From positions 1 through 64,000 of the forward strand of contig JAZLFR010000051.1 in assembly GCA_045615885.1 (NCBI GenBank): DNA of 64,000 nucleotides. Direction: 5' to 3'. Origin of the DNA: UBA1765 sp045615885 (lineage in GTDB: Bacteria > Fibrobacterota > Fibrobacteria > Fibrobacterales > Fibrobacteraceae). Position numbers and translations under genes: made by a program. Under the pieces are notes generated by a model. That model was not told the origin of the DNA and did not search any database. It saw nothing but the letters and a program-made list of their open reading frames with translations. Positions 14,819 through 23,279 of the stretch are shown here, in pieces. Positions within the stretch are counted from its first letter, which is position 1. Every line of letters starts with the position of its first letter.

Positions 14819-16012
14819 TTATCTACGCAACACACCGTAGGAACGGAGCGCCCCCACATCGTTTCTATAGAGCAGGGAACCTTCGTAAAGAATCTGCACG
14901 TCGGTCCTGATGATGTACACGCCGGAACCAACCAGGCGGCGACGGCCATCCATGAAATTCCAGAAGAAGAATGAACGGGCCCCCGATGCAATCCCGCTAT
15001 CGTCGCCGCGGATTTCTGCATGCGACGATGTCAAGAATTCACCATTGTGGCTATAGACGGTCATGTCAAAACGCACAAGCAACTTGCCCGGTTCCAAAGT
15101 CTTCTTCTTGCCGGCAAGCAAGTCAGAAACAGCTTTGTTGAACGCCTTTGTGCCGAGGTCCATGGCCATGCCAAGATGGCCTGCCGGGAACGCCTCACCA
15201 GCCCGTTCAAACTTCAATTCAAAAATCGGAGCTTCGGCAATGTTCTGCTGTTTGAACTCCGCCGTCGGAACAGTTACGACACGGAATGCAGGAATGCAGG
15301 AAAGTGGCATGCGGGCTTCTATCGACTTGTTCTTTGCGGAATCCGCAGCAAGCCCGGCAACCAAGACAACCGTATCCGATGGCGCTACAGCCTCCAGCGC
15401 ATTTGCTTCCAAAAACAACAACTGCCTTGCGTTAAAATCCAGCTTTACCGGCCTAAAAGAAAATTCCTTCGCAGCATTATCGGCGGCCGAACGCACCTGC
15501 ACAAGGCCTTCCTGCATAGCTACCGGCTCCGAAAATAAAACTTCCAAAGTATCGGCATTCGCGCCATTTCCAGAAACAGCAGAAATTTGCAGCACCTGCG
15601 GGGCCATGGAATCTGCGACGGAAAGAACAACAGGCTGCATGCCCTTCTGGTAAAGTTCCATTGCAAAGCCTGACTTGCCGGCAACATTCGTAACACCCAC
15701 ATCAAAACCGGCAACATTTGCACCTGCAAGCTTGCCACTCGAATCAAGTTTCAAATCGGCACCACGCACAGTCACAGACTTTTCGGCAATGGAATCCTTG
15801 CTGCACACGACAACGCTATCCACAACGTTTGCCAAGTATTCGGCGCTCACCGGCTGCAAAAACTGCACGGCGACAAAATCGGCTTTCGCATCCTTATTTT
15901 TGTCTGCTACAAAATGGCCAGTCGACGCTGGCGGCACTGGAGACTTTATAAGGGCTGCATCACAGAATACAGAAAACAGAAGACAGAAAACTGGAAGTAT
16001 TTTGTTCGTCAT
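14819..16012 (-). CDS. Secreted protein with Ig-like domains and FlgD-like tail
   Basis: 397 residues from the ATG at 16012, which has AAGGAG 9 nt upstream; two earlier in-frame starts lack one. A signal peptide (MTNKILPVFCLLFSVFC, then DAALIKSP) leads to beta-rich repeats with the form ADTLEVLFSEPV seen in bacterial Ig-like surface domains, and a C-terminal part (FFFWNFMDGRRR, GSGVYIIR) that resembles FlgD-like or sorting-type modules. Function unknown; the context suggests an envelope or surface role. Oddly, the signal-peptide hydrophobic core is encoded by a heptamer repeat (15962-15989) of the type normally found between genes. Confidence 0.7.
   Translation of the reverse strand: MTNKILPVFCLLFSVFCDAALIKSPVPPASTGHFVADKNKDAKADFVAVQFLQPVSAEYLANVVDSVVVCSKDSIAEKSVTVRGADLKLDSSGKLAGANVAGFDVGVTNVAGKSGFAMELYQKGMQPVVLSVADSMAPQVLQISAVSGNGANADTLEVLFSEPVAMQEGLVQVRSAADNAAKEFSFRPVKLDFNARQLLFLEANALEAVAPSDTVVLVAGLAADSAKNKSIEARMPLSCIPAFRVVTVPTAEFKQQNIAEAPIFELKFERAGEAFPAGHLGMAMDLGTKAFNKAVSDLLAGKKKTLEPGKLLVRFDMTVYSHNGEFLTSSHAEIRGDDSGIASGARSFFFWNFMDGRRRLVGSGVYIIRTDVQILYEGSLLYRNDVGALRSYGVLRR
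15962..15989 (-). repeat. Heptamer array ACAGAAN x4, inside a signal-peptide coding region
   Basis: Four uninterrupted 7-nt units with consensus ACAGAAN on the plus strand (TTCTGT on the coding strand), in the first codons of the gene ending at 16012. Nearly the same array stands upstream of the gene at 25900, where it is non-coding. Here it encodes the hydrophobic run CLLFSVF. Confidence 0.75.
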
Positions 16013-16071
16013 ATATAACATCTCCTTGTTCCAGGCAGCCACCATCTTCAACGCACAAAAATTAATTATTC

Positions 16072-16695
16072 TCACACGCTCTTCAGCACACCGTAATCAC
16101 GGCCTTCCACAGGTATTACCAACCTCAATTTCGAAAGAGTATCCATCTTGTCTTCAAGAATGTCCTTGATATCTTCGCCAAGAACTTCTTCTTCATCATG
16201 ATCCAGATTATAGGCAAAATAGGACCCGTCAGCAAAAATGGATATGCAGCAATCCCAATCCACCCCAGACTTATCGTCTTCCACTTCTTCATTTTCAACT
16301 TCCGAAGTCTCAAGCATAAGAATCGGACGCGGTGCAGGAATCGCTTCAGCATGTCCATTTTCATACAAAAAATAGTTACGGCTGATCAAAAAATGTTCCA
16401 GCGCCATAGAGCTCGGCGAATTTTCAAAATTCGAGCGCAAACGGCGAATATTGCCCAGGTCGTCTTCAAACGGATCCTGAAAATCATCTGGCAAAACAAT
16501 CTGGTAATAATCGTATTTTTCCGGATGTTCTCCAAAACGTTCCAAATAGGAAGCCGGAGGAGGCGGGCAGGTCATCAAGAAATCTTCAAAGGAATCAAGA
16601 ATGTCATTCAAGCGCGAAGTCCATTCTTCAGATTTCCACCCTTCAAGAACTTCCAAAAAATGCTGCAAATGTTTTTCACCGGAATTCTTGCCCAT
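16072..16695 (-). CDS. Acidic cytoplasmic protein of unknown function
   Basis: 207 residues, strongly acidic (runs such as VENEEVEDDKSG and DHDEEEVLGED), with no signal peptide or membrane segment. The ATG at 16695 has GGAGG 8 nt upstream and overlaps the stop of the aspartoacylase-like gene (TAATG), so translation is coupled. It has a CPPPP segment near residue 45 and a YDYYQIVLPDDF stretch, but I recognise no family. Composition is like SMI1/KNR4-type immunity or adaptor proteins only in a very general way, and no toxin gene is nearby. Likely partner of the upstream enzyme by position. Confidence 0.65.
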   Translation of the reverse strand: MGKNSGEKHLQHFLEVLEGWKSEEWTSRLNDILDSFEDFLMTCPPPPASYLERFGEHPEKYDYYQIVLPDDFQDPFEDDLGNIRRLRSNFENSPSSMALEHFLISRNYFLYENGHAEAIPAPRPILMLETSEVENEEVEDDKSGVDWDCCISIFADGSYFAYNLDHDEEEVLGEDIKDILEDKMDTLSKLRLVIPVEGRDYGVLKSV

Positions 16696-17603
16696 TACCA
16701 AACCTCCGTGGTCTTCAAAGTCAAACTCATCGCAATTTTCTTTTCGTAGTACGCCGCTTCATCTACAAAAATCGGCCATACCGTTTCTGCCCCAACCGAG
16801 GCTCCATCAAACAAAATATCCTTGCCGTCAAAGGTGCGGAACAACTTGTCGCCGGTCTTCAACGGTTCATAGTCCCTGCCAAGCAAATCCTGGTGGATCA
16901 TGGCGCAAATGTCGCCGCGAGCATCGCGTGGGTAGTCGATATCCCTGTACTGCGTGTAAACATCTACGGTCGTGCCGGGGAGCTTCTGCAGCTCGCCTGC
17001 GTTCCAAAGCTTTACCATTTCAAGGTAGCGAATGACGAGGCGCTCCGTTTCTTCAAACAGCTTTGCAGAAAGCGTGCCATGGCACTGCGGACCGATTTCC
17101 AGGCAAAGGTCCGCGCGGGCAATTGTGCCAAAGTACGGCGACATGCCACGCTCTTCTGGCTGGTAGTAAATTTTTGCCGTCGGGAACTCCTTCGTAAGAA
17201 GCGCAGAAGCGCGCATGCAGAACGGGTCGCGTTCCGAAAGAATCAGGCAAAGACCCATGTTTGCAGTCGTATTGTGAACATCGATCAGCAAATCTGTCTT
17301 AGTGGAGCAGCCCTTCGGCCCATACAGGGCATTCAGTTCACGGGCGCGGTTAATTTCGTAGCAAAGGGAATCACCTTGAATGGCAAGGCTTACATCAGAA
17401 AAGGAACGATTCAAATCCTGAGCGTCGTAGCGACGGTTCAGGCGCACCGCAGACTCATTTGCAATAACAGTATCAATTTTTACGCCAGGGCAAAGGTCCC
17501 TGTAGATTTCAGGGTTCGCCTGCCATTTTTTTATCAAGCGCACACCAGTTCTTTCATTGCCGTGCGTTCCGCCAGAAACGAGGATTGTCTTGATACTATT
17601 CAT
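16695..17603 (-). CDS. Aspartoacylase-type zinc amidohydrolase (AstE/AspA family)
   Basis: 302 residues of the succinylglutamate desuccinylase/aspartoacylase family, zinc enzymes that release an acid from an N-acylated amino acid. Seen: SGGTHGNERTGV with the His and Glu zinc ligands, the Arg-rich substrate region NRRYDAQDLNRSFSD, and the third zinc ligand in LLIDVHNTTANMG. The spacing and the NRRY/DLNR motif are closest to aspartoacylase. C-terminal beta domain present, so full length. No signal peptide. The exact substrate is unknown. It is first in a run with the acidic unknown protein, which it overlaps. Confidence 0.9.
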   Translation of the reverse strand: MNSIKTILVSGGTHGNERTGVRLIKKWQANPEIYRDLCPGVKIDTVIANESAVRLNRRYDAQDLNRSFSDVSLAIQGDSLCYEINRARELNALYGPKGCSTKTDLLIDVHNTTANMGLCLILSERDPFCMRASALLTKEFPTAKIYYQPEERGMSPYFGTIARADLCLEIGPQCHGTLSAKLFEETERLVIRYLEMVKLWNAGELQKLPGTTVDVYTQYRDIDYPRDARGDICAMIHQDLLGRDYEPLKTGDKLFRTFDGKDILFDGASVGAETVWPIFVDEAAYYEKKIAMSLTLKTTEVW

Positions 17604-17677
17604 ATACCCTATTATAATAAATTTTCTGTTGTAGCATACGACAATTTTTTACAATGGCCCTCAATTCACAAATCACC

Positions 17678-17709
17678 TTGTCCCAAGCTCCCCACAAAGA
17701 TTATATTTT
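17678..17709 (+). promoter_or_regulatory. Possible promoter of the PAP2 gene (TTG-N21-TATATTTT)
   Basis: TTG (17678-17680), 21 nt, then TATATTTT (17702-17709), only 4 nt before the ATG at 17714. No Shine-Dalgarno is present in those 4 nt. If used, the mRNA would have almost no 5' leader. Confidence 0.4.
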
Positions 17710-17713
17710 CTGC

Positions 17714-18565
17714 ATGATTTCACTTTCGCGCGTAAAAAACGCAATTCTTTTCTGCCTTGCGCTTTCTTGCAGTCTCCTAGCCCAGGAAGGCTCACTGGGG
17801 AACGAGCAGGTGCAACCGGCGCGCATTCCGCTTTTTAGCAACCTATTGCACAACATGGGCTGGAACGCGCTCGGGGCAGCCCTATACGGTTATGGCGTGC
17901 CCTGGATTGTTGCCGCAGGCGGCTCTTACGGGTTCATTGAAAGCGGGGTCGATTGGGAATGGAACCGTTTTTGCGTACGCCACGAAACCATGTCCATGGT
18001 AGGCTCGCTCCCCGGCGGCATCGTCGGCACTTTTGCCCCATTTGTCGTGCCGCTCGTGCTCTACTACGGCAGCGACGATAACGAAGTGCAGCTAACGGGG
18101 CTTGCGCTCGGGCAGGCTGCATTTCTGGGCTTTGCCTACACGAGCGTAATCAAGGCGTTCACAGGCCGCATTCCTCCCCACGTAATGGACGCCGCAGACG
18201 GCGACGCCGATTACCAGGAGGACTACAGCGACGGATTCCGTTTTGGCTTTTGGCGCGGCGGCATCATAAACGGCTGGCCTAGCGGGCACACGGCAACGGC
18301 AGTCGCCATGGCCACAACGCTTGCAACGCTCTACCCCGATAACAACTGGATCTTTGCCGGTTCCATCGCCTACTCCATCATGATAGGCGTCAGCATGTCT
18401 TTCGTGGCACATTGGTCTAGCGATATTTTCGCAGGCGCCATCACAGGCTTTGCAATCGGCCGCACCGTCGGCAAAAGCTACCGCAGCTACCGCGACGGGG
18501 CTATGCAAGACAAGGTTGCCTTTTATGCTATGCCCGGCGGCGCAGGAATCGTCGTAAGATTCTAA
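17714..18565 (+). CDS. PAP2-family membrane phosphatase
   Basis: 283 residues. Signal or first membrane segment (VKNAILFCLALSCSLLAQ) and several hydrophobic helices. The phosphatidic-acid-phosphatase (PAP2) signature is present: KAFTGRIPPH (first motif, with the second Arg of KxxxxxxRP replaced by Pro), WPSGHTA (second motif, His) and SFVAHWSSDIFAG (third motif, His and Asp). It should remove phosphate from lipid phosphates, such as undecaprenyl pyrophosphate or phosphatidate, on the outer face of the inner membrane. The start at 17714 is chosen for the signal peptide; an upstream in-frame ATG at 17654 gives a hydrophilic extension. Divergent from the aspartoacylase-like gene. Confidence 0.88.
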   Translation: MISLSRVKNAILFCLALSCSLLAQEGSLGNEQVQPARIPLFSNLLHNMGWNALGAALYGYGVPWIVAAGGSYGFIESGVDWEWNRFCVRHETMSMVGSLPGGIVGTFAPFVVPLVLYYGSDDNEVQLTGLALGQAAFLGFAYTSVIKAFTGRIPPHVMDAADGDADYQEDYSDGFRFGFWRGGIINGWPSGHTATAVAMATTLATLYPDNNWIFAGSIAYSIMIGVSMSFVAHWSSDIFAGAITGFAIGRTVGKSYRSYRDGAMQDKVAFYAMPGGAGIVVRF

Positions 18566-18578
18566 AGCATTTAAGCAA

Positions 18579-18604
18579 AAAAGCCCAACTACAGTTGAGC
18601 TTTT
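18579..18604. terminator. Terminator between PAP2 and pilC
   Basis: Stem AAAAGC-CAAC with GTTG-GCTTTT, one internal mismatch and a TACA loop, followed by TTTTCT. It ends the PAP2 gene and, being A/T-flanked on both sides, could also act on the minus strand. Confidence 0.7.
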
Positions 18605-18614
18605 CTCGCAAACC

Positions 18615-18718
18615 AAAATCGGTTAGAAACGAGCTAGACAAAGAACGGATTTGCGTAGCGTACTAAACGTACGTGAGCAAATCCGTGATGCAGTATAGCG
18701 AAGTTTATAACCGATTTT
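18615..18718. repeat. Nested 104-bp inverted repeat between convergent genes
   Basis: Outer arms 18615-18630 and 18703-18718 match at 15 of 16 positions; GCTA (18633-18636) pairs with TAGC (18696-18699); ACGGATTTGC (18645-18654) pairs perfectly with GCAAATCCGT (18677-18686); the centre GCGTAC/GTACGT also pairs. The arm reaches the stop codon of pilC. It could be a structured 3' UTR, a small RNA or a miniature mobile element. Confidence 0.75.
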
Positions 18719-19920
18719 TAGCCTTGAACGGCGTCGGACATGGAGAAAATCGGCATATACATAGCAATAAGAATGAAGCCGCAACTACCACCGAGCACCA
18801 CCATGATGGCTGGTTCCATCATTGATGTCAAGGCATCGATTGCAGCGTCCACTTCTTCATCGTAGAAGTCTGCCACCTTCAGCAACATGCCACCGAGGTT
18901 ACCGGTTTTTTCACCGACGCCCACCATCTGGATCACCATCGCTGGGAAGATCTTTGCATCTTTCATCGGTTCAGCGATTGGCTTACCGCCGGCAATACCT
19001 TGAGACACATCCAAAATTGCTTTTTCAACAGCCATGTTACCGGCAGTACGCGCAGTAACACCCAATGCATCGATCACAGACACACCGGCATTCAGGAGCG
19101 TACCCAAAGTTCTACCGAAACGGGCAACTGCGGTCTTTGTCTGCAAGTCACCGAATTTCGGAGCTTTCAAGATGATCGAGTCAAACTGGAATCGTAACTT
19201 TGGCACTGTCAAGATCGTTCGGATGATAATCGCAATTGCTACAATCAAGCCGATCCATAGAGCAAGGTAATCCACAAGCAAGTCGGAAAGATCCATAACT
19301 ACCTGGGTCGGCCCCGGGAGTTCCTGGCCCATTTCCATGAACATGCCTGCAAATGTCGGCACAACGAAAATCAAGAGGGCCGCTACCACGATCACGGAAA
19401 CGATAATAACCATGATCGGGTATGTCATTGCCTTTTTCACTTTACGCACAACGCGCTGGCTGTTTTCCTGGTAGTCGGCAAGACGAACGAGAATGCCTTC
19501 TAGAATACCGCCGGCTTCACCTGCGGCCACCATGTTGCAGTACAGTTTGTCGAACACCTTCGGGTGCTGGGCAAGAGCATCTGCCAGCGTGGAACCACCG
19601 TTAATGGCGCCAGTCACCTTGTGAACAACATCACGCATGACCGGGTTTTCCATCTGTTCTTCCAAGATGTTCAAGCACTGGATCATCGGAAGGCCTGCAG
19701 AGGTCATGGCGGCGAACATACGCGTAAAACGCGCAATGTCCTGGCTCTTGATGCCGGAGCCAATGTTGATCTTGATGTCCTTCGGCTTCTTCTTGACAGA
19801 CTGGACTACAAGGCGCTTACGACGAAGAAGGCCTTCAGCTTCTTCCTTGTTGTCGGCCTCTAGTTCGCCTTCGAATACGTTACCTTGCGCATTCTGCGCT
19901 TTGTATAGGAATGTAGCCAC
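18718..19920 (-). CDS. pilC: Type IV pilus/type II secretion inner-membrane protein PilC
   Basis: 400 residues of the GspF/PilC family, the inner-membrane platform on which the pilus motor ATPases act. Two repeated GspF domains, each ending in a membrane helix: first domain with FTRMFAAMTSAGLPM and NMVAAGEAGG, second with FGRTLGTLLNAGVSV and MVGVGEKTGNLG; membrane segments near 165-190, 215-235 and the C-terminus. The start codon is GTG (19918-19920) with AAGGG upstream. It begins 1 nt after the pilT stop, so the two form one unit. Confidence 0.95.
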   Translation of the reverse strand: MATFLYKAQNAQGNVFEGELEADNKEEAEGLLRRKRLVVQSVKKKPKDIKINIGSGIKSQDIARFTRMFAAMTSAGLPMIQCLNILEEQMENPVMRDVVHKVTGAINGGSTLADALAQHPKVFDKLYCNMVAAGEAGGILEGILVRLADYQENSQRVVRKVKKAMTYPIMVIIVSVIVVAALLIFVVPTFAGMFMEMGQELPGPTQVVMDLSDLLVDYLALWIGLIVAIAIIIRTILTVPKLRFQFDSIILKAPKFGDLQTKTAVARFGRTLGTLLNAGVSVIDALGVTARTAGNMAVEKAILDVSQGIAGGKPIAEPMKDAKIFPAMVIQMVGVGEKTGNLGGMLLKVADFYDEEVDAAIDALTSMMEPAIMVVLGGSCGFILIAMYMPIFSMSDAVQG

Positions 19921-19921
19921 G

Positions 19922-20989
19922 TTACAAGCCCTTTTCCATCAAAAGTTTTTCAAGCTGTTCCGGATTCGGAGACTTGGCAAGGCCGTCGAAACGGTCCACC
20001 TTGCGTTCCGCGATGAGTTCGCAAAGGCGCATGTTCATGGAGTTCATGCCGAACTTCTGACCGATTTCAATCATGGATTCAATCTGGTGCACCTTGTCGT
20101 CGCGAATAAGTGCGCGAATACCAGGAGTACAGTTCATGACTTCATAGCACATTACGCGGCCACCGCCAATCTTCGGCAGAAGAGTCTGGCAAATAACGCC
20201 CTGGAGCACAAAGGAGAGCTGCGTACGAATTGTCTGCTGTTCCCCCTTCGGGAAGGCGTCAACCACACGGTTGATAGTCTGCACGGCAGAGTTTGTATGA
20301 AGCGTTGCAAAAGTCAAGTGACCCGTTTCTGCGATCGTAAGGGCTGCACGGATCGTTTCAAGGTCACGCATTTCGCCAATGAGAACCACATCCGGGTCCT
20401 GACGAAGGGCCATCTTCAAAGCCTGCGAGAAGCTGTTGGTATCGCTACCGACTTCGCGCTGGTTGATCATGCAGCCCTGGTGCTTGTGCAAAAATTCGAT
20501 CGGGTCTTCAACGGTAAGGATATGTTCGTGACGTTCCTTGTTGATCTTGTCGATCATAGCGGCAAGCGTCGTGGACTTACCGGAACCGGTCGCACCGGTC
20601 ACAAGGACAAGGCCAGACGGACGGTTGGTGAATTCAGCCATGATCGGCGGAAGGCCAAGGTCCTTGAAGGTCTTGATGTCAAGCGGAATAATACGGAGGG
20701 CAAGAGCCACGCAGCCGCGCTGCAAATAGGCGTTAGCACGGAAACGGGCCAAGTTAGCAATGCCGAAAGAAAAGTCGCATTCCTTGGTCTGTTCGAAAGA
20801 CTTCTTTTGCAGCTCGTTCATCAAGCTGTAAGTCATTCTCATGGTTTCATCCGGCTTCAGCTTATCGGTGCCGAGCGGAGTCAAACGGCCAGAAAGACGA
20901 ATAAGAGGAGGCGAACCAGCGGTAATGTGCAAGTCGGAGCCACCGCGCTTGACCATTTCAGAAAGCAATTCTTGTATATTGTATGCCAT
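19922..20989 (-). CDS. pilT: Pilus retraction ATPase PilT
   Basis: 355 residues from the ATG at 20989, which gives the usual N-terminus MAYNIQELL; an upstream in-frame ATG adds only ten residues. Complete PilT: PAS-like N-domain (SDLHITAGSPP), Walker A GATGSGKSTT, Asp box LTVEDPIEF, Walker B LIGEMRD, His box TLHTNSA, and the PilT-type C-terminal AIRNLIRE-like segment GIRALIRDDKVHQI. It should power pilus retraction together with PilC. Good all-motif conservation contrasts with two degenerate paralogs further upstream in the same direction. Confidence 0.96.
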   Translation of the reverse strand: MAYNIQELLSEMVKRGGSDLHITAGSPPLIRLSGRLTPLGTDKLKPDETMRMTYSLMNELQKKSFEQTKECDFSFGIANLARFRANAYLQRGCVALALRIIPLDIKTFKDLGLPPIMAEFTNRPSGLVLVTGATGSGKSTTLAAMIDKINKERHEHILTVEDPIEFLHKHQGCMINQREVGSDTNSFSQALKMALRQDPDVVLIGEMRDLETIRAALTIAETGHLTFATLHTNSAVQTINRVVDAFPKGEQQTIRTQLSFVLQGVICQTLLPKIGGGRVMCYEVMNCTPGIRALIRDDKVHQIESMIEIGQKFGMNSMNMRLCELIAERKVDRFDGLAKSPNPEQLEKLLMEKGL

Positions 20990-21117
20990 ACCCCTGAATA
21001 TATTATTTTTCAGGGCCATAAAACGGATTTTTTTTCGTCTTTTACCCTTTTGCGCCCCATTTTAGTGCATTTCCTGTTGATTTCGCCCAATTTTTCACGG
21101 AAAACGGGACTACGTCG

Positions 21118-23265
21118 TTAAAATTGGAAGTTGCCGACACGAATAAAGTAGTGGTAATTGGCAAAGTCTCCCAGGTCCTTGGCTTCATCTGCATTCACCG
21201 TACGGCTCAAGCCCGCATACACGCTGAGTGACTTATGGGCAAAGCGCAGCGCCGGTTCAAGCACAAGGCGGTTCGCAGAAAAACCGGAAAGACCGCTATC
21301 TTCAAAATCCTTGACATAAGCACCAAAAAGCCATGCTCCAAACGGCCCCGCATGCAGGCCAAAATTCAAGCGCAAGAGTCCATATTCATGGGAACGGAAT
21401 TCAGGGAAATACCACTCGGAACTCCATGGGGTCGCATCGATTCCCTGGCGAATAGTCCAGTCGATAGCCTCGTAACCAAAACTCGGAGGGAAGTCTTCGC
21501 CTTCCTCACGGTAGATGTTTGCGCCAAACGAAGCTCCCCCGCCAATGGTAAAATGCCTTGCAGGCGAATAGTTTGCCGCTGCGGAACTCCCGAACGTCCA
21601 AAAGATAGGCACGGCATCGCCATTGCCAAACGAGGCGCCAACGGATTCCATTCCAACCCTGCCAAGCAGCTGGTAACCAGAATTTCCGAACCATTTGTCG
21701 AAGCGTTTTGTCTTTTGTTCAAACTGCAGTTCCGGAGAAAGCGGAGCTACCTTCACCTTGGATTTCGAAACATGCTTATGCAGTTCATATTCACGCTCGC
21801 CGACACGGGCAAAAACAGACACCCGCTGCATTTCATTTGGCAGGTAATCCAACGTAAAGATCAGATCGCCACGGCGTTCCTCATATATTTTCCGGTAGTA
21901 CGGAACATCGTTCAAATACGACTGCAAAGGTCTGAGTTGCATAAACTCATAGCGAATCCCGAAATTGAATTTGCCTTCCAAAAGCCGCATCAGTTTCAAT
22001 TCCGGAATTGCTCCGTAGCCACCCATGCCGTAAAATACAGACGAACCGAGCTCATATTCAAACTGGTTCACATAGCGAACGCGGGCATCGGCAAAGGCAA
22101 AGGCTCCTAGAATATTCGACCCAAAGCCACCGCCACGAACATCGAGCTGCACCGGGGCAGAGGCGTTCATCAGCACGGTGCCATTCGGCTGCATCTGCAC
22201 ATCGACATTTTCATAGGCTGACGATTCAGAAATTCTATCTAAAAAGCGCTCCACGGCAACAAGGCCGGTATCGCGTTCGTCCCAATACGAAAGCAAATGG
22301 TACTGCAACTGGGAAGGTATGGAATCCGGCGCAGCAGCCAGGCGGAACCACGGAGCGATCGTATCTGACTCCACGGAATACGGCTGCAGTTTTTGAACGG
22401 ATGACAATGCAGAAAGCTTTTTCTCCGTTTCGCTAAAGCCGCTCTGTATCCAAGCCTGCGACGTTTTGCCAGGGAGTGCTAGCGGTCGAATAACAATGGC
22501 AGATTCCTTGTAGAAATTTATTTCGCGCGAGGTAGAAACGCGAGCGAGGCGTTCCCTGGAATTTTCATTCGCCGGTTCACGCAGCGGAACTGCAGAAACG
22601 ATCAAGGCATCATTGTTGTCCCCTTCGCGCGGGAACGGAGTTTCACAGCCAGGGCCAAAAAGATTGCCTTCGAACGGGAGCGTTTTCAAAATTTCCTTGG
22701 CACCATTTTTCAAGGCACCTTCGCAAGTCATTACGGCGACCTTTCTTGAAATCGGTTTTCTGTAAAGGCTCTCTTCAATGCGCAAGCGGAACTTTTGCCT
22801 GGCCAATTTTAACGAGTCGTAATGCAAAGGGAGCTTGCGGGCCGAAACGGAACCCGAACTGTCGAAATTAAAGGCAAAACGGGCCCGAATGCTTGCCGCA
22901 CCGGAATCGGCAAGTGGCAGGTAGTCAGGCTCTTGCTCTACAACTTTTTCAGAAAGAAACGGTTCCACATCTGGGTGTCTAAAAATGCGCTGGATGTCAT
23001 CGAGGCTATAGCCCGACTTCCAGAGGGCACCGACTAGCGCTCCGTACGATGTACCGACAATGGAATCGACCTGCACGCCATAAGTTTCAAAGGCGTAGAG
23101 GACGCCTAAAAAGAACCACGTCGATTGGGCGGAACCATCCAGATACAGAACGGTCTTGTGCTGTTCCTGCGCAAAATTTGCCAAGACGGTTTCTGCATTT
23201 TCTTCGGCAAGGGCGCTTCCAAAGCCAAAGAGGGCGACAAGCAAAAAAGGCAGGAACAATCGCAT
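21118..23265 (-). CDS. Patatin-like protein with outer-membrane barrel (type Vd-like)
   Basis: 715 residues from the ATG at 23265, which gives a clean signal peptide (MRLFLPFLLVALFGFGSALA); an upstream GTG at 23277 is possible. Residues 35 to about 300 look like a patatin phospholipase: VDSIVGTSYGALVGA carries the GxSxG nucleophile (Ser73). After a short region of POTRA size, the last 330 residues alternate polar and aromatic residues as in Omp85-type barrels and end in Phe. This layout is that of type Vd autotransporters such as PlpD. The oxyanion motif GGGxRG is replaced by DGSAQS, and no clear DG[A/G] for the catalytic Asp is seen, so activity is doubtful. It lies in a run with pilus ATPase genes. 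Confidence 0.8.
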   Translation of the reverse strand: MRLFLPFLLVALFGFGSALAEENAETVLANFAQEQHKTVLYLDGSAQSTWFFLGVLYAFETYGVQVDSIVGTSYGALVGALWKSGYSLDDIQRIFRHPDVEPFLSEKVVEQEPDYLPLADSGAASIRARFAFNFDSSGSVSARKLPLHYDSLKLARQKFRLRIEESLYRKPISRKVAVMTCEGALKNGAKEILKTLPFEGNLFGPGCETPFPREGDNNDALIVSAVPLREPANENSRERLARVSTSREINFYKESAIVIRPLALPGKTSQAWIQSGFSETEKKLSALSSVQKLQPYSVESDTIAPWFRLAAAPDSIPSQLQYHLLSYWDERDTGLVAVERFLDRISESSAYENVDVQMQPNGTVLMNASAPVQLDVRGGGFGSNILGAFAFADARVRYVNQFEYELGSSVFYGMGGYGAIPELKLMRLLEGKFNFGIRYEFMQLRPLQSYLNDVPYYRKIYEERRGDLIFTLDYLPNEMQRVSVFARVGEREYELHKHVSKSKVKVAPLSPELQFEQKTKRFDKWFGNSGYQLLGRVGMESVGASFGNGDAVPIFWTFGSSAAANYSPARHFTIGGGASFGANIYREEGEDFPPSFGYEAIDWTIRQGIDATPWSSEWYFPEFRSHEYGLLRLNFGLHAGPFGAWLFGAYVKDFEDSGLSGFSANRLVLEPALRFAHKSLSVYAGLSRTVNADEAKDLGDFANYHYFIRVGNFQF

Positions 23266-23279
23266 GGAGTAACGCACTA

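Noticed and set aside
14818..15021. Longer N-terminus for the HAD protein
   Set aside because: It would lie over the previous gene in another frame; the ATG at 14817 gives a normal start.
16072..16695. Immunity protein of a toxin system
   Set aside because: Only acidity supports it; no toxin gene or domain is adjacent.
19637..21121. 494-codon plus-strand frame opposite pilT/pilC
   Set aside because: Lies opposite highly conserved genes, and its amino-acid content looks like a shadow.
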